A DNA stretch of 64,000 nt from Malania oleifera (Eukaryota > Streptophyta > Magnoliopsida > Santalales > Ximeniaceae), in assembly GCF_029873635.1 (NCBI RefSeq), contig NC_080423.1, positions 107,803,988-107,867,987 of the forward strand, given 5' to 3'. Below the pieces are notes generated by a model, which was not told the origin of the DNA, made no database searches, and worked only from the letters and a program-made list of their open reading frames with translations. The position numbers and the translations under genes are program-made. Of the stretch, positions 35,747 through 45,870 are shown piece after piece (position 1 is the stretch's first letter; each line of letters starts with the position of its first letter).

Positions 35747-36219
35747 TATGTTTATTATTATGTTTATATTATAGTATATATTTTTGCATGGGTGTATCCC
35801 TATGATTTTAATGCTAGGGTATTAGCCTTCGGGCTTCACGTACCTTAAGCTCTAAGGGAATATATATGTATATATTACATTTATTTATTTATTTATTTTT
35901 CATGTGTATTTATAAATTCATAAAAGGAGTAATTTAAAGACTTTTTAAAATTAACTTAGGGATAATTCTAAATTAATTAGGTACCGTTTGTAAGAATGGG
36001 TGCGTAGGGGGTGCTCATACCTTCCCCTCGCGTAACTGAACTCCAGACCCCAACTCTGGTAATGTAGGCCCATTCTACCCCTAACGGGGTAGTAATCATG
36101 TGTTCTAACCACACTAAAGGTTAGTGGCGACTCTAACATTCCCTATGTTTTTCATGAAAATTTAAAACTGATTTTTATTTCTCCGCCCGAGGCACACGCG
36201 CTCCCGGGACATCGTGACA
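35747..36219 (+). mobile_element. 3' LTR of copy 2, 3' part (continuation of 18165-21000)
   Basis: Starts after the TATGT duplication with 'tatgtttattattatgttta', matching the style of the interrupted sequence before 21000. It has the TTCG hairpin (35824-35835), the conserved tail, and the end CATCGTGACA at 36219. Sequence after 36220 is unrelated, marking the right edge of the pile. Confidence 0.8.
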
Positions 36220-36765
36220 GATATATCCTGTGAACTGCAGGCTGGTAGTGGACATTAAGACTCCATGCTTGATTGGAACGCCGGTTGTATGGCTGATGCA
36301 GTCATGTGTATTGCTTGCTGATAGATACTTTAAGGTTGTTACATGTTTTAATCTAAATGGCATTTGTATGACACAAAAATATTGTGAATTGCATGCTTTT
36401 ATGACTTGCAGGTTTGGGAAATGTTCTATTTATGAATGGCATGCTGTCGAAAATTTGTTAAATTTTTTCAAAAATAATCAAAGTCATATACCATATGCTG
36501 AAATGATTATAGTGTGCTGAATATTAAAACATTTTTTAAAGGATGAGTGAACTTCAAATGAATTTTGGACTTCATCTCTAAATTTATTTTTGCATATGCT
36601 AAGCGAAAATTCTATTAATCATAGACTCATTTGCATTATTTGATTATTATAATTATTTTTGAGTCCTAAGGAAACCATGTAAACCATGAACATCACATTT
36701 TATTTTTTCATATAACTATATTCTGATATAGATTGTTTGTGGGATGCATGAACTCATTACATTAT
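36220..36765. other. unassigned AT-rich sequence, possibly DNA-transposon interior
   Basis: No convincing gene. The phrase 'gcatgctgtcgaaaatttgttaa' near 36440 recurs in diverged form near 37485 ('gaaatgctgccaaaattttt'). A 96-residue frame at 36230-36520 has no recognisable domain. Confidence 0.3.
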
Positions 36766-37375
36766 TTTTATTTTTATTTTTATTTTTATTTTTTTTAAAA
36801 GAGGACAGCACCTCCATTTATTTATTAATATACACTCACTTTTGGCGGAGGAATACCGTGGTTACAAAACCGACCAAATTAGTACAATAAAACTAAACAT
36901 AACTGACAAATAAGATAAAAACATAAACACAACCAAACTCAAAACAAAAGACACCAAACAAAACTCTAGGGTTAAACTAATGACGAACGGAAACGAGATC
37001 CCACCTATCCATTCGAAGAATACCTTTTAGATAAAGTGGTAGAAGGTATTATTCTTCGTAGATTACATTGTTTCCCATTTCTCCTTCTTCAGCAAGAAAA
37101 TCAGTCGCACTATTGCCTTCCCTACATTGATGCATCACCATGACGTTCACTCCTTCTAGCTTCACCATGAGCCCCTCCCAAAATTTCCAAAGATACCACA
37201 AAGTACATCTAATTTTCCAAAACCAATCAACCACAATTCGCGAGTCCCTTTCAATAATCACATTAAAATAATGCAAATTTTTGCACAAACGAATTCCCTC
37301 CCTGATTGCTTTTAATTCCGCACTATTTTTCATATCATTGCCAAAATAACTTGAAAAAACCGTTTTTACCATCAT
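36766..37375 (-). pseudogene. LINE (L1-type) 3' fragment with RNase H-like domain
   Basis: On the minus strand, 37375-37049 encodes 108 residues resembling the RNase H-like domain found at the end of plant LINE and reverse-transcriptase-like proteins: NSAELKAIREGIRLC, IIERDSRIVVDWF, an LWYLW..FWE.L segment, and HQCREGNSATDFLAEEG. The N-terminal part and the reverse transcriptase are absent, typical of 5' truncation. Downstream on the same strand is about 280 bp of 3' untranslated sequence ending in an A-rich (AAAAAT)n-like tail (36766-36796). Flanking target duplications could not be fixed. RNase H removes RNA from RNA-DNA hybrids, but this fragment cannot act alone as a transposon. Confidence 0.65.
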
Positions 37376-37930
37376 TTAATACTTATTATATGAAGCGCTT
37401 GTGTTTTATAAAATTCATTACCGGTTGGATTATTATGAACTGTTTATTTGGATCAACCAAGTTTGTGTCCTATTTATAGACGAAATGCTGCCAAAATTTT
37501 TCTAAACTGATAAAACTTAACTATTTAAAACTGTATCAATTTTTTTAACTATGTCCGAATGTTCGATTATTTTGCTATCAAATCATTGATACTTATAGTA
37601 TGTATACATATATGTTCAAAAATCGTATACTAATTTTTTTTTATAATTCTTAATTTGTAGGGTTCGCTGCTGTCAAAACATATACCATGCACTACAGTCA
37701 GATGTAGCTTTTGACTTTTTTGTATTTTTTTTTTTTGTGATCTGAACAGATGGAATTTCGGTATTTTAATTTGAATTTGTATAATGTATTTGTATTTGAA
37801 TTTGGATTTGAATTTGAATTTTGAATAATTTATGAATTTTTTTAATAATTATGGTTTAATATTATGTATGTGAAAATGTAATTACAGATTTTTTACAGGA
37901 ATTATTGAATAAAAAAATTATTAATTTTAA
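37376..37930. other. AT-rich intergenic / transposon-interior sequence
   Basis: No gene seen. Low-complexity A/T stretches and one short phrase repeated from 36440. Likely the same host element as 36220-36765 on the other side of the LINE fragment. Confidence 0.3.
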
Positions 37931-37934
37931 ATTA

Positions 37935-38210
37935 TAAATGACGGTTTTAAAACCGTCACTAATAATCAACTGTTAGTGACGGTTCTGAAACCGTCGCAAA
38001 TTCACCATTTTTAAGTATTAGTGAATGTTTCAAAACCGTCACTAATAGCAGAGTATTAGCGACAAATTTCAAAAACGTCACTAATAATAGAGTATTAGTG
38101 ACGAATTATAACTGTCACTAAAAGTCTAAGACCCTCACTATAAATTCAACATTTTCTCGGCTCAAAATCGTCGCTAAGGTCAAAGTATTAGTGACGGTTT
38201 TCAAAAAAAC
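37935..38210. repeat. clustered GACGGTTTT palindromes, CACTA-like subterminal repeats
   Basis: A perfect 20 bp palindrome TGACGGTTTTAAAACCGTCA (37939-37958) is followed by diverged copies of TTAGTGACGGTTT and AAACCGTCACTAA about every 35-45 bp. Such clusters are common just inside the ends of plant CACTA (En/Spm) transposons, but no CACTACAA terminus was found here, so the assignment is tentative. Confidence 0.45.
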
Positions 38211-38753
38211 TTAACATTTAAAATTTATCAATAAAAATTATTTGTAAAAATAAATATCTTTTAATATTGTAAATGTATCAAACAATAAGTAATTTGAAAC
38301 TTTTATTTATACTTTTGAATTTTTGAAATATCTCAATAAGAGGAGAGAGAGCTATAAGGAGATCCATCGCCTTTACATGTCATAAAAATGTGCGAGACAA
38401 ATATAGATTGTGTTATAATCATTGCCATTACAATTTATAAAGGAAGCACTTTGCCCCATTACATCACGGTTCAAGTTCTTTTCAAATGCCCAAATAAAGG
38501 TAAAGGCAAAATACCTTATAAATAAATATGTCCCCCACCACATGGCCATATTGAGAACATATTTTTGTGTAACATCAATTTTATTCCCCAAAAAAGGTAG
38601 AGAATCAATTACAAAGTTTCTTATAATAGCAAGATTACAATTCTCAAAAGTATAGGGCATTGCATTAGCTTAAAAACATTTGCATATTTTAAAATGGAAA
38701 TATCATAATTTTTGTGAATCGTTTAGTATTTTAAGCGGTTCAAATTTATTTTA

Positions 38754-38788
<35 letters not shown>

Positions 38789-38793
38789 TTAAT

Positions 38794-38851
<58 letters not shown>

Positions 38852-39050
38852 TGCATGTGGTTTATGAAGAACAAATAAAACAAACCCAGATGCAACTATA
38901 TTATTTATTTCTGAATTAAGTTGCCTTGACATCGATGTCAACCACTCAATACACATGACCCATACATGCACTAACATTATGATTGCATTGCCAATGCCAT
39001 TTATATACATGGGATATAAAGGCAATTTATTTTACGTATCATTATTATAT
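38211..39050. other. AT-rich intergenic sequence with microsatellites
   Basis: Contains (ATT)n near 38757-38790, (AT)n near 38797-38811 and (GA)n at 38812-38849. Frames of 77-95 residues at 38373-38660 on both strands overlap each other and have no recognisable domain, so none is called. Confidence 0.5.
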
Positions 39051-39056
39051 TTTATT
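39051..39056 (-). terminator. candidate polyadenylation signal
   Basis: AATAAA on the minus strand, about 55 bp beyond the stop codon of the jasmonate-induced-protein-like gene. A second AATAAA lies at 39027-39032. Confidence 0.4.
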
Positions 39057-39107
39057 TTTCAACCAGTAAATAAGGGCAGGCATGCATGCATGGCTTCTAT
39101 AGGGCGA

Positions 39108-39948
39108 TTATTCTGAAAGGGTGAGGGTTGCATTAAGGGTGGGAATGGCACCACTGCTGATTGTCATAGATGACGTGCATCCGTTCCATGTTGCAGAACT
39201 TGTAGGACCAGACACATCCAGTTGCTTGAAAATAGCATCCCAGACAGTGTCATCATCATAAGAATGAGCTTTTTTAATCTCAGCATAGACCTACAAATAA
39301 GTAGTACAATAACGTATTATTATTACAACTATTATTTGGTAATGAAAGAGTCTTAATAAATTGATCAGTTACATATCTCCAAGTAGACACATAATGCACC
39401 GACCTTTATCACGATTGTTCACTTAAACACAAGTAATTAGATCCCATATATTATGAGGACTTCAAACCAAGTATATATAATATATGAAGGCATGTACGTA
39501 CCTTGTTCACGGACTTGGAGTCCGATTGCACGTTGTACCAAGCCAACATGAAGTCGCACTCATCTCTCTTGGAATTCTTGCCACGATAGACGACAGCAGT
39601 TCCCTTGGTTTTGCTTTGCATGAATATAGCAGTTTGCCCATTCTCAATGTCTTTGCAGGAGGGATACCTAGCGGGTACATCCCACACATGGCTAGTAACG
39701 TAGGTCACAGTGTCGCCAGTTAGGTTGTTAACCAAGCACACAGTAAACACTCCAGTATTCGCACCCAATCCCTTTGTCAAGTTTTGCACATGTTGCTGAA
39801 GAGTGGGGTTTCCCTCTTCTTTGTTCTGTTTTGCAACGATTGCTTTGTCTTTCTGTGATATACTCTTACCTGCATACTTTGACATACCTTTTAGAGTTGC
39901 GTCGGTAATAGGGTTGCCAAACACTCCGGTATAGCACTCGGTGGCCAT
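39108..39948 (-). CDS. 23 kDa jasmonate-induced protein-like, two exons
   Basis: The only host gene I can support. Exon 1 is 39948-39502 (149 codons from ATGGCC) and exon 2 is 39290-39108 (60 codons plus TAA). The intron starts GTACGTAC after AAG and ends TTTGTAG, with the frame kept in phase 0. The product is 209 residues, about 23 kDa. Features: VFGNPITDATL near the N-terminus, a LTKGLGANTGVFTVCLVNN stretch, TGDTVTYVTSHVW, YPSCKDIENGQ, AVVYRGKNSKRDECDFMLAW, and across the splice NK-VYAEI, then TWNGCTSS near the end. These match my memory of plant 23 kDa jasmonate-induced proteins, stress- and methyl-jasmonate-responsive proteins whose biochemical role is unclear. There is no evident signal peptide or membrane segment. 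No frame damage is seen, so the gene may be functional. The family call is from pattern memory and unverified by search. Confidence 0.78.
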
Positions 39949-40000
39949 TGTTGCTCTAGCTCGCTAACTTGCTCTCAGTCTTAACTATTATGCGATATGG

Positions 40001-40010
40001 TATTTTTATA
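40001..40010 (-). promoter_or_regulatory. candidate TATA box of jasmonate-induced-protein-like gene
   Basis: TATAAAAATA on the minus strand, 53-62 bp upstream of the start codon. An alternative, CTATATATACATA, lies about 15-25 bp further upstream (40022-40034). Either would give a short 5' untranslated leader. Confidence 0.45.
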
Positions 40011-40039
40011 CGGCCACATATATGTATATATAGTGGTCT

Positions 40040-40587
40040 GGCATGGCCTCCTTTGTAAATGCTTGAATTTGATAGTAACGAGATTAGAATCTTATCTAGA
40101 TTTAAGATATGCATAACAAAAATGGTAAAATAAAATAAAAATAAAAGATTCTCAACACGTATACATCCAATTGAAAGCTGTCCTTCTCCCCATCTATAAT
40201 TATTTGGGTGAGGAAGTCAACAAATAGTCTTTAAGTGGAGATAAAACGAGAATCCACTTCCATTTTTTGGTCCCCTTAAAAAGAGGATTCCCACAGAAAA
40301 GATTAAAGCAAGCATTCCATTAATGAATGCTTGAGAATAAGAATTTTTGGATGTATAGATGCATGCATGCATGGTAGATGATTTATTCCATTAACTTGTT
40401 TATTAGAAATGGTATCCTGTTTGCAAATACAACACATTCCATTAATGCATGCATGGTAGATGATTGGTTAGAAATTTGAATTGGAAGTGGCCCGGGGACA
40501 CCTGGCTGCATTCTCATGTGCAAGCTTTGGTTGCGTTGAGATTAGGCAGATAAAGATAGAGTTTTAAAAGGAATAAAGAATCACAAA

Positions 40588-40656
<69 letters not shown>

Positions 40657-42890
40657 TGCTAAATAATGTATCTTCTTTCTTTGATTGATAATACAGTGTT
40701 GCATTGTTCGGAAGAGCCACCTCACGCCGGAGGAAGTGAATTTTCATAACATGTGGAGTGGGAAATGGGTCAAATATAAAGTTCAAAATTAACGTAAATT
40801 AAAGTGCATATTTACAAACATATTTCATCTTTAAGTAACATTTAAATTGTAGCACTCGTTACGAACCGCGACCGTAACGTAAAGGCCTGCATGACTGTTA
40901 CATTGAAAAAATTATTTTATTTTTTATTTTTTATTTTTTCTTCTCACTTTTTCCCTCTCTTTCATAAATCATTCTCAATATACCATATGGCAAGAGGGGG
41001 AAAAGATTATAATGAGGATGACAATGACAAAAAATTTACTATTTCTTTAAATACTCACGAGAGATGCATTAATTAACAATTTGAAATTACTAACTTCTTA
41101 GGAAAATATTTTATTTTGACAATATTAGTAATGTGATATTTATGTTCTATATCTCTACTTCAACATTCTTTCTTTTCTATTAACAATTTAATGTAATAGT
41201 TGTAGAAAGTAATAGCATGCGGAGTGAGCTAGAAATGGGTCAAACATAAAGTTCAGAGTGGATTCGCTACTAATTTTTTGGTCTCTAAACTGTACCTAAA
41301 TCCACGAAAATCGATAGTCAATGGTCTCCATCACCAGATAAAGTCCAAAAATACTATTATGCAAGGAAAAAATACTTGCATCCCTACACATCCATCCAAC
41401 GAACAAAATTATATTAACTTGATATTACCTTTTAAACCAACAAATCAAGATTTAAATTCATCCATTTAATTCTATGGAATTTTATTTATTTTTTGTAGCA
41501 TACTTTTATGAATTTTACTTTCTTATTTTTATTTTTATTTTGGCTTTTATTGAATGTCCAATTTTTTATTTTATTTTTCTAGAATTTTATGCAACTTCTC
41601 TTCATCTTTTGCCACTTTTTGGTATTTTGTCTAAATTTTTTATGATTTTAGATGCATTTTCTCTATTTCTAAATTTTAATTTTTATGATTTTTTATATAT
41701 TTTGAGCTTTCTAACTCTCCATTTTATTTTATAATTTTTCATGATTTTTGCTCTTGATTTGGCTATCTTTGGTATTTTTTTTTTATTTTAAAATCATTTT
41801 AAAATAAATTTTAAAATTAAATTCCATTATTTATTATTCTTTTTGTATAAGTCAGGATAGGCTTCACTGGGAGTAGTCATGTGTAAGAAACTATTTGGGT
41901 AGCCTCTAAACCAATCCAAACTAAATGAATTGATTTATCTAACGAAAACTTACTTGTTCCTTTTTGGCATTAGTTGGCGCTCGATGCATCTTCATCTTAT
42001 AAAGAAAAGCCTACAAGGCAGGGCACCAATGAGGGCATGGGCCTGCATTGCTTAGCATTTTGTGTACTTATATTAAGGTAAAATTCTTGGATGCACTTGA
42101 AATTTATGTGCTTGACATATCCAAAATTTTCTTTTATGTTGTAAGGGATACTTGTACCGTGAAAAATAAGTGAAAAGTGTTAGAAATTTATGAATCGATA
42201 CCATCTATTTTATAAAATTAAATAAGATGTCATACTTTTAAAAGTGCTAAAAGAAAAGTACATCAATTATGTCATTGTCATATTATATATTGACATCAAA
42301 ATCAGGATTTAAATAGTAAATACATTGAAATTTAATTATAAATTTATGTGAATTTTAAAAAATATACTATAATATTATATATACTTCTATTCAAATTCAT
42401 ATAAATCTAAATTTAAATTCAAAATTCAAAATTCAAAATGTATGGTTGTGAAAATTTGTTTGTTAGACTTTATTGTGGCATGTTTCTTTCATTTGAATTT
42501 GGCTCATTTTCTACTGTAGAATTCCATGTGGTCCAAATTGCCTCGATCCTCCATACCATTTCCCATCACCATCGATGCTGCAGCTTGTAGGCCATTCGGG
42601 TACTCCGGCATGACTTCGAGAAGCTTGAAGTATTGCTCTGGAAGTGGTTGGCCTTAAAATCCTAAGTTTTGATGGAAATATGATGATGATGATGATGATG
42701 GTAATTGATGAAAAGAAAATTGTTGGTTTGAAAAAAGGTTGGACTTGTCTTACCGACCTAGAAAACCAAAGTTTTAGAAAAAGGACTGGGCTTATTACCA
42801 AAATTTGAAAAGGAGTGAATTTGAAAATGAGGAAGCTTGAGTGGAAACAAGTTGTGGAATGCATGAGTTTTGAAAATCTAGGGTTTCATC
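40040..42890. other. low-repeat AT-rich intergenic region
   Basis: No gene supported. Notable points: 'gcatgcatggtagatgatt' occurs twice (about 40364 and 40448); (TA)n at 40591-40653; a phrase 'gaaatgggtcaaa.ataaagttca' occurs at about 40757 and 41234; T-rich frames at 41474-41734 are low complexity; (GAT)n near 42681-42700. A 117-residue minus frame at 42511-42864 has no recognisable domain. Confidence 0.5.
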
Positions 42891-42899
42891 ACCGGCCTT

Positions 42900-43085
42900 T
42901 GTTAATCGTCCCAGGCCGAGAGTATAAAGTTAGAGTGGGGTGAATGGACTCTTTTTGCGTAATTAAAATTTTCTCTACAAAACAAAATTATTTGTCAAGA
43001 TTCAAGCAATTATATCACAGTATATGGAATGTAAATCATGCACAAAAGAAATAATAAAGAGTGTAGGGAGAGAAAGCTTAACACC
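42900..43085 (-). repeat. left inverted terminus (copy of right end)
   Basis: Reverse-complement match to 48515-48700, by eye about 85-90 % identical. It includes 'ggggtgaatggactcttttt' and 'agagaaagcttaacacc', after which the two copies diverge. Confidence 0.7.
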
Positions 43086-43139
43086 GGAGATTTAAAGAGA
43101 AAGAGTATATTTTGATAGTACTGTTGGGTTGTATAAAGT

Positions 43140-43402
43140 TTATGTTTTATGTCTTTATATTTTAAGTGTACTGAGAAATGAATGATTGTGAATACTGAAA
43201 TGTTTTGAAGATATGTGTATATATGGAAATGCAGGTAAATGATGATTTATTATGGATTATAGTTAGAATTAGTAAACTCGAGTATTATGTTATATGTAGA
43301 TTATGTTTATGTTTTCCGCTGCGTATGTATTGACTTATGGATTATCAGGATATTATTAGGTATAACGCACCGAACCCAAGATTATGGGTTCGGGGCGTTA
43401 CA
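43140..43402 (+). mobile_element. LTR end fragment (GGGGCGTTACA type)
   Basis: AT-rich sequence ending GGGTTCGGGGCGTTACA at 43402, typical of the 3' end of another gypsy-type plant LTR. A local hairpin (GAACCC / GGGTTC) lies just before the end. No start or target duplication was found. Confidence 0.4.
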
Positions 43403-43870
43403 ATATATGACTGAGTACAAATTTGTATGTTTTCTCAATTGATATAATTATTTAAATGAATGTGTTATGATATAACAAAACTCATGTTGCCACACACAGT
43501 CAATAATTTATTCCGTCTTACTGAGAGGTGTCTCACCCCAAAGAATTTAAACATTTCAGGAAATCAGAATAGACAAGTAGAGAGAGCTTCGAGGTAGAGG
43601 AGATCTTGTTACCCTAGCATTCAGGGTAAGTGTTAGAGTTGGGGATATGTTTTGTATAACCCCTAGAGTATTTTGTGAATTTTTTGGGTAGTATATGTAT
43701 ATGTACGGAGGTTATAGTACTCTGGTATTATATATGAGACTTAGACACTTTATGTATTCCGCTACATGGATTGTATGTATTGATTGATAGACTACCCGGT
43801 ACCCCACTTCAGGTCGGGTTATGTTGATATATAGTATTACAGATATTTGTTAGATGATCAATTATTATTG
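43403..43870 (+). mobile_element. LTR fragment related to the 44518 solo LTR
   Basis: Shares the order of motifs with 46420-46800: 'actgagaggtgtctcacccc', 'catttcagga', a 'gggtaagt' or 'aggtaagt' word, 'ctctggtatta', and a pyrimidine-rich end. Diverged and incomplete; no coding sequence. Confidence 0.4.
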
Positions 43871-44517
43871 TTTATTATTGTGTTGAAAAAAAATGGTAGA
43901 AAATCAAGGCATCACAGAAAAGCTAAATTTTATGCACTCCAAAAAATATATATATTTGTAATGAAAGAATATAAAGGAGCTTTAGCTTTTAAAATAAAAT
44001 GCCCAAAATATTTGAGAGAATTTTTGACTAATCAAAATCACTAATTATGCTTATAAATGAGCTTTATATAGAATTCTCAAAAAATCTGACCGTTAAGGAC
44101 ATTAAAGGAATTATTAAAATTATTTAATTAAAAATTAAACACATTTAGCATTGAAAAATTTCCTAAACCCGAGAGGTTTGATCGACTAAAGGAGGTGTCG
44201 GTTGATTGGCCTTAGTTAAAGTTTGAAATTTATAAATGGGTTGGTTGATCGTGGAAGGCACCGGTCGACTAGTCATAAGAGATTTCCAAACCTTCATAGG
44301 TTCGGTAGGCTAAGGCTCAAGACCGATCTATCAGACCAAGAGGCTGGTCGGCTGAGGATATTTAAGGCACAAAAGGTTGGTCGGCTGAGCTTTAGAAACT
44401 GACCAAAATATAAAGGCCGGTCAGCTGGCCATAAATGCTTTGAAAATGGTCGGTCGGCTGAGCTTTGAACATTAGGCCAAATTATAAGGTCGATCAGCTA
44501 GGGCTTTAAGCTTTAAA
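43871..44517 (+). other. LTR-like U3 sequence with GGTCGGCTGAG repeats
   Basis: From about 44170 there are repeated phrases of the type 'ggtcggtcggctgagctttg' about every 40-60 bp. They continue after the solo LTR at 46859-46960, confirming that the solo LTR interrupted this block. No gene. Confidence 0.5.
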
Positions 44518-44586
44518 TGTGACAACCCGAATAAAAATGAAATTTAAATAATAAAGAGGAAGGGAAATGGAAAACAGTAACAGAAG

Positions 44587-44925
44587 GAAGAAGTCGACTT
44601 CATCGACGACATTGCACTTTGAAAGGAATAACCGAGTGAATCATCAGGGCTTCGTCAACAAATACAGGGAATTCATCGATGAGGGTATAAGAGAATTCAT
44701 CGACGAATATAGGGGATTCGTCAACGAGGGTATAATAGAATTCGTCAACGAATACAGCGGATTCGTCGATGAGGGTATAGGAAAATTCGTCGACGAATAC
44801 AGGGGATTCGTTGACGAGGAAATACCGAGAGAGGTTTGAGCCGACTGAATTTCGTCGACGAGGACTGAATTTCATCGACGAAATTACTGAAGGATTTGTC
44901 AATGAATGACGTGGCTCGTTGACGA
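44587..44925. repeat. TTCGTCGACGAA palindrome array upstream of LTR TATA box
   Basis: About nine units of roughly 39 bp ('aatacaggggattcgtcgacgagg' style). The core TTCGTCGACGAA or a one-base variant is a 12 bp palindrome. It lies in U3 directly before TATAAATA. Confidence 0.75.
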
Positions 44926-44936
44926 AATCCCTGCTC

Positions 44937-44944
44937 TATAAATA
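44937..44944 (+). promoter_or_regulatory. TATA box of solo LTR
   Basis: TATAAATA in the context CTATAAATACC, matching CTATAAATACA at 48051-48061 in the LTR it is inserted into. Confidence 0.65.
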
Positions 44945-44975
44945 CCAAAATCTGGATTTTATCTTCATTATTAAG

Positions 44976-45000
44976 TTAACTCTCTTCTCTCTCTCTCTCC

Positions 45001-45060
<60 letters not shown>

Positions 45061-45098
45061 CCCTTCGGTTCTCTCTCTCTCTCTCTCTTTCATCGATT
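44976..45098 (+). repeat. (CT)n tract in solo LTR leader
   Basis: About 120 bp of nearly pure CT/CTCT repeats, 30-150 bp downstream of the TATA box, where the transcript's 5' leader would be. Confidence 0.85.
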
Positions 45099-45609
45099 TC
45101 AGGCTAAATTTACGCCGGATCGACAATCCAAAGCCACCACGACGCTCATGGGGAAGTTTTTTCCAAATCTGCTGGAGCGGATCGTTGGTGAAGGCAAGTT
45201 GGAAATCATCCCTGAGTTGAGGTAAGGCTTTTTAAGCCAAATTTGGTCTTGCGATAGTTATAGGAAATGATATACATGTGGAAATATTGAAGTTTAATAC
45301 TGGGAGTTTTCATTTTCAGGGGAATTAGCCAGAAAATCCTTTGAGTGTTAGACTAGAATATTTTGGGGGCTTTCTCAGTAGCCAGGTAAAGGGATAAACT
45401 AAACTAGTATTTTATGAAAAATGTATGTATATTATTATAGATTTTGATTTGAGGGAAATGAATATATTTATATATGATTTATATTTGAGAAAATACGGTT
45501 AAAACGACAGTATGTTAAATACACGGAAAATATGTTCAGTGTGGCATGAGTATAAAATGTTATGAAATACTGTTTTCTGGAATGGAGTTATGATACGGAT
45601 TTTTATAAT

Positions 45610-45870
45610 GGGAAAACTGGCGTACGGGCTGAAATTTTTATATATGTTTGTCGGTGTACGGGTCGTGCTATGATGTGATTTGGCAGCGTACGGGCTGTGC
45701 CATGATGTGATTTGCCAGCGTACGAGTTGTGTTATGATATGTCTGTCGGCGCATGGGCCGTGCTATGATGTGATTGCCAGCATACGAGCTGTGCTATGAT
45801 TTGCCGGCGTACGGGCCGAGTTATGATAAAATGTGTAATACCAGCATACGGACCGATAATTTTCATGATA
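45610..45870 (+). repeat. imperfect ~32-35 bp repeat in solo LTR
   Basis: Six to eight units of the type 'cggcgtacgggctgtgctatgatgtgattt'. No coding meaning recognised. Confidence 0.75.

Noticed and set aside
36230..36520. 96-residue plus-strand frame after the LTR end
   Set aside because: No domain; sequence looks like transposon interior with repeated phrases.
38373..38660. 95-residue minus-strand frame as a small gene
   Set aside because: No recognisable domain, overlapped by a similar-sized plus frame, and no promoter or splice context could be supported.
42511..42864. 117-residue minus-strand frame
   Set aside because: Contains a run of isoleucine from a (GAT)n microsatellite and nothing recognisable elsewhere.
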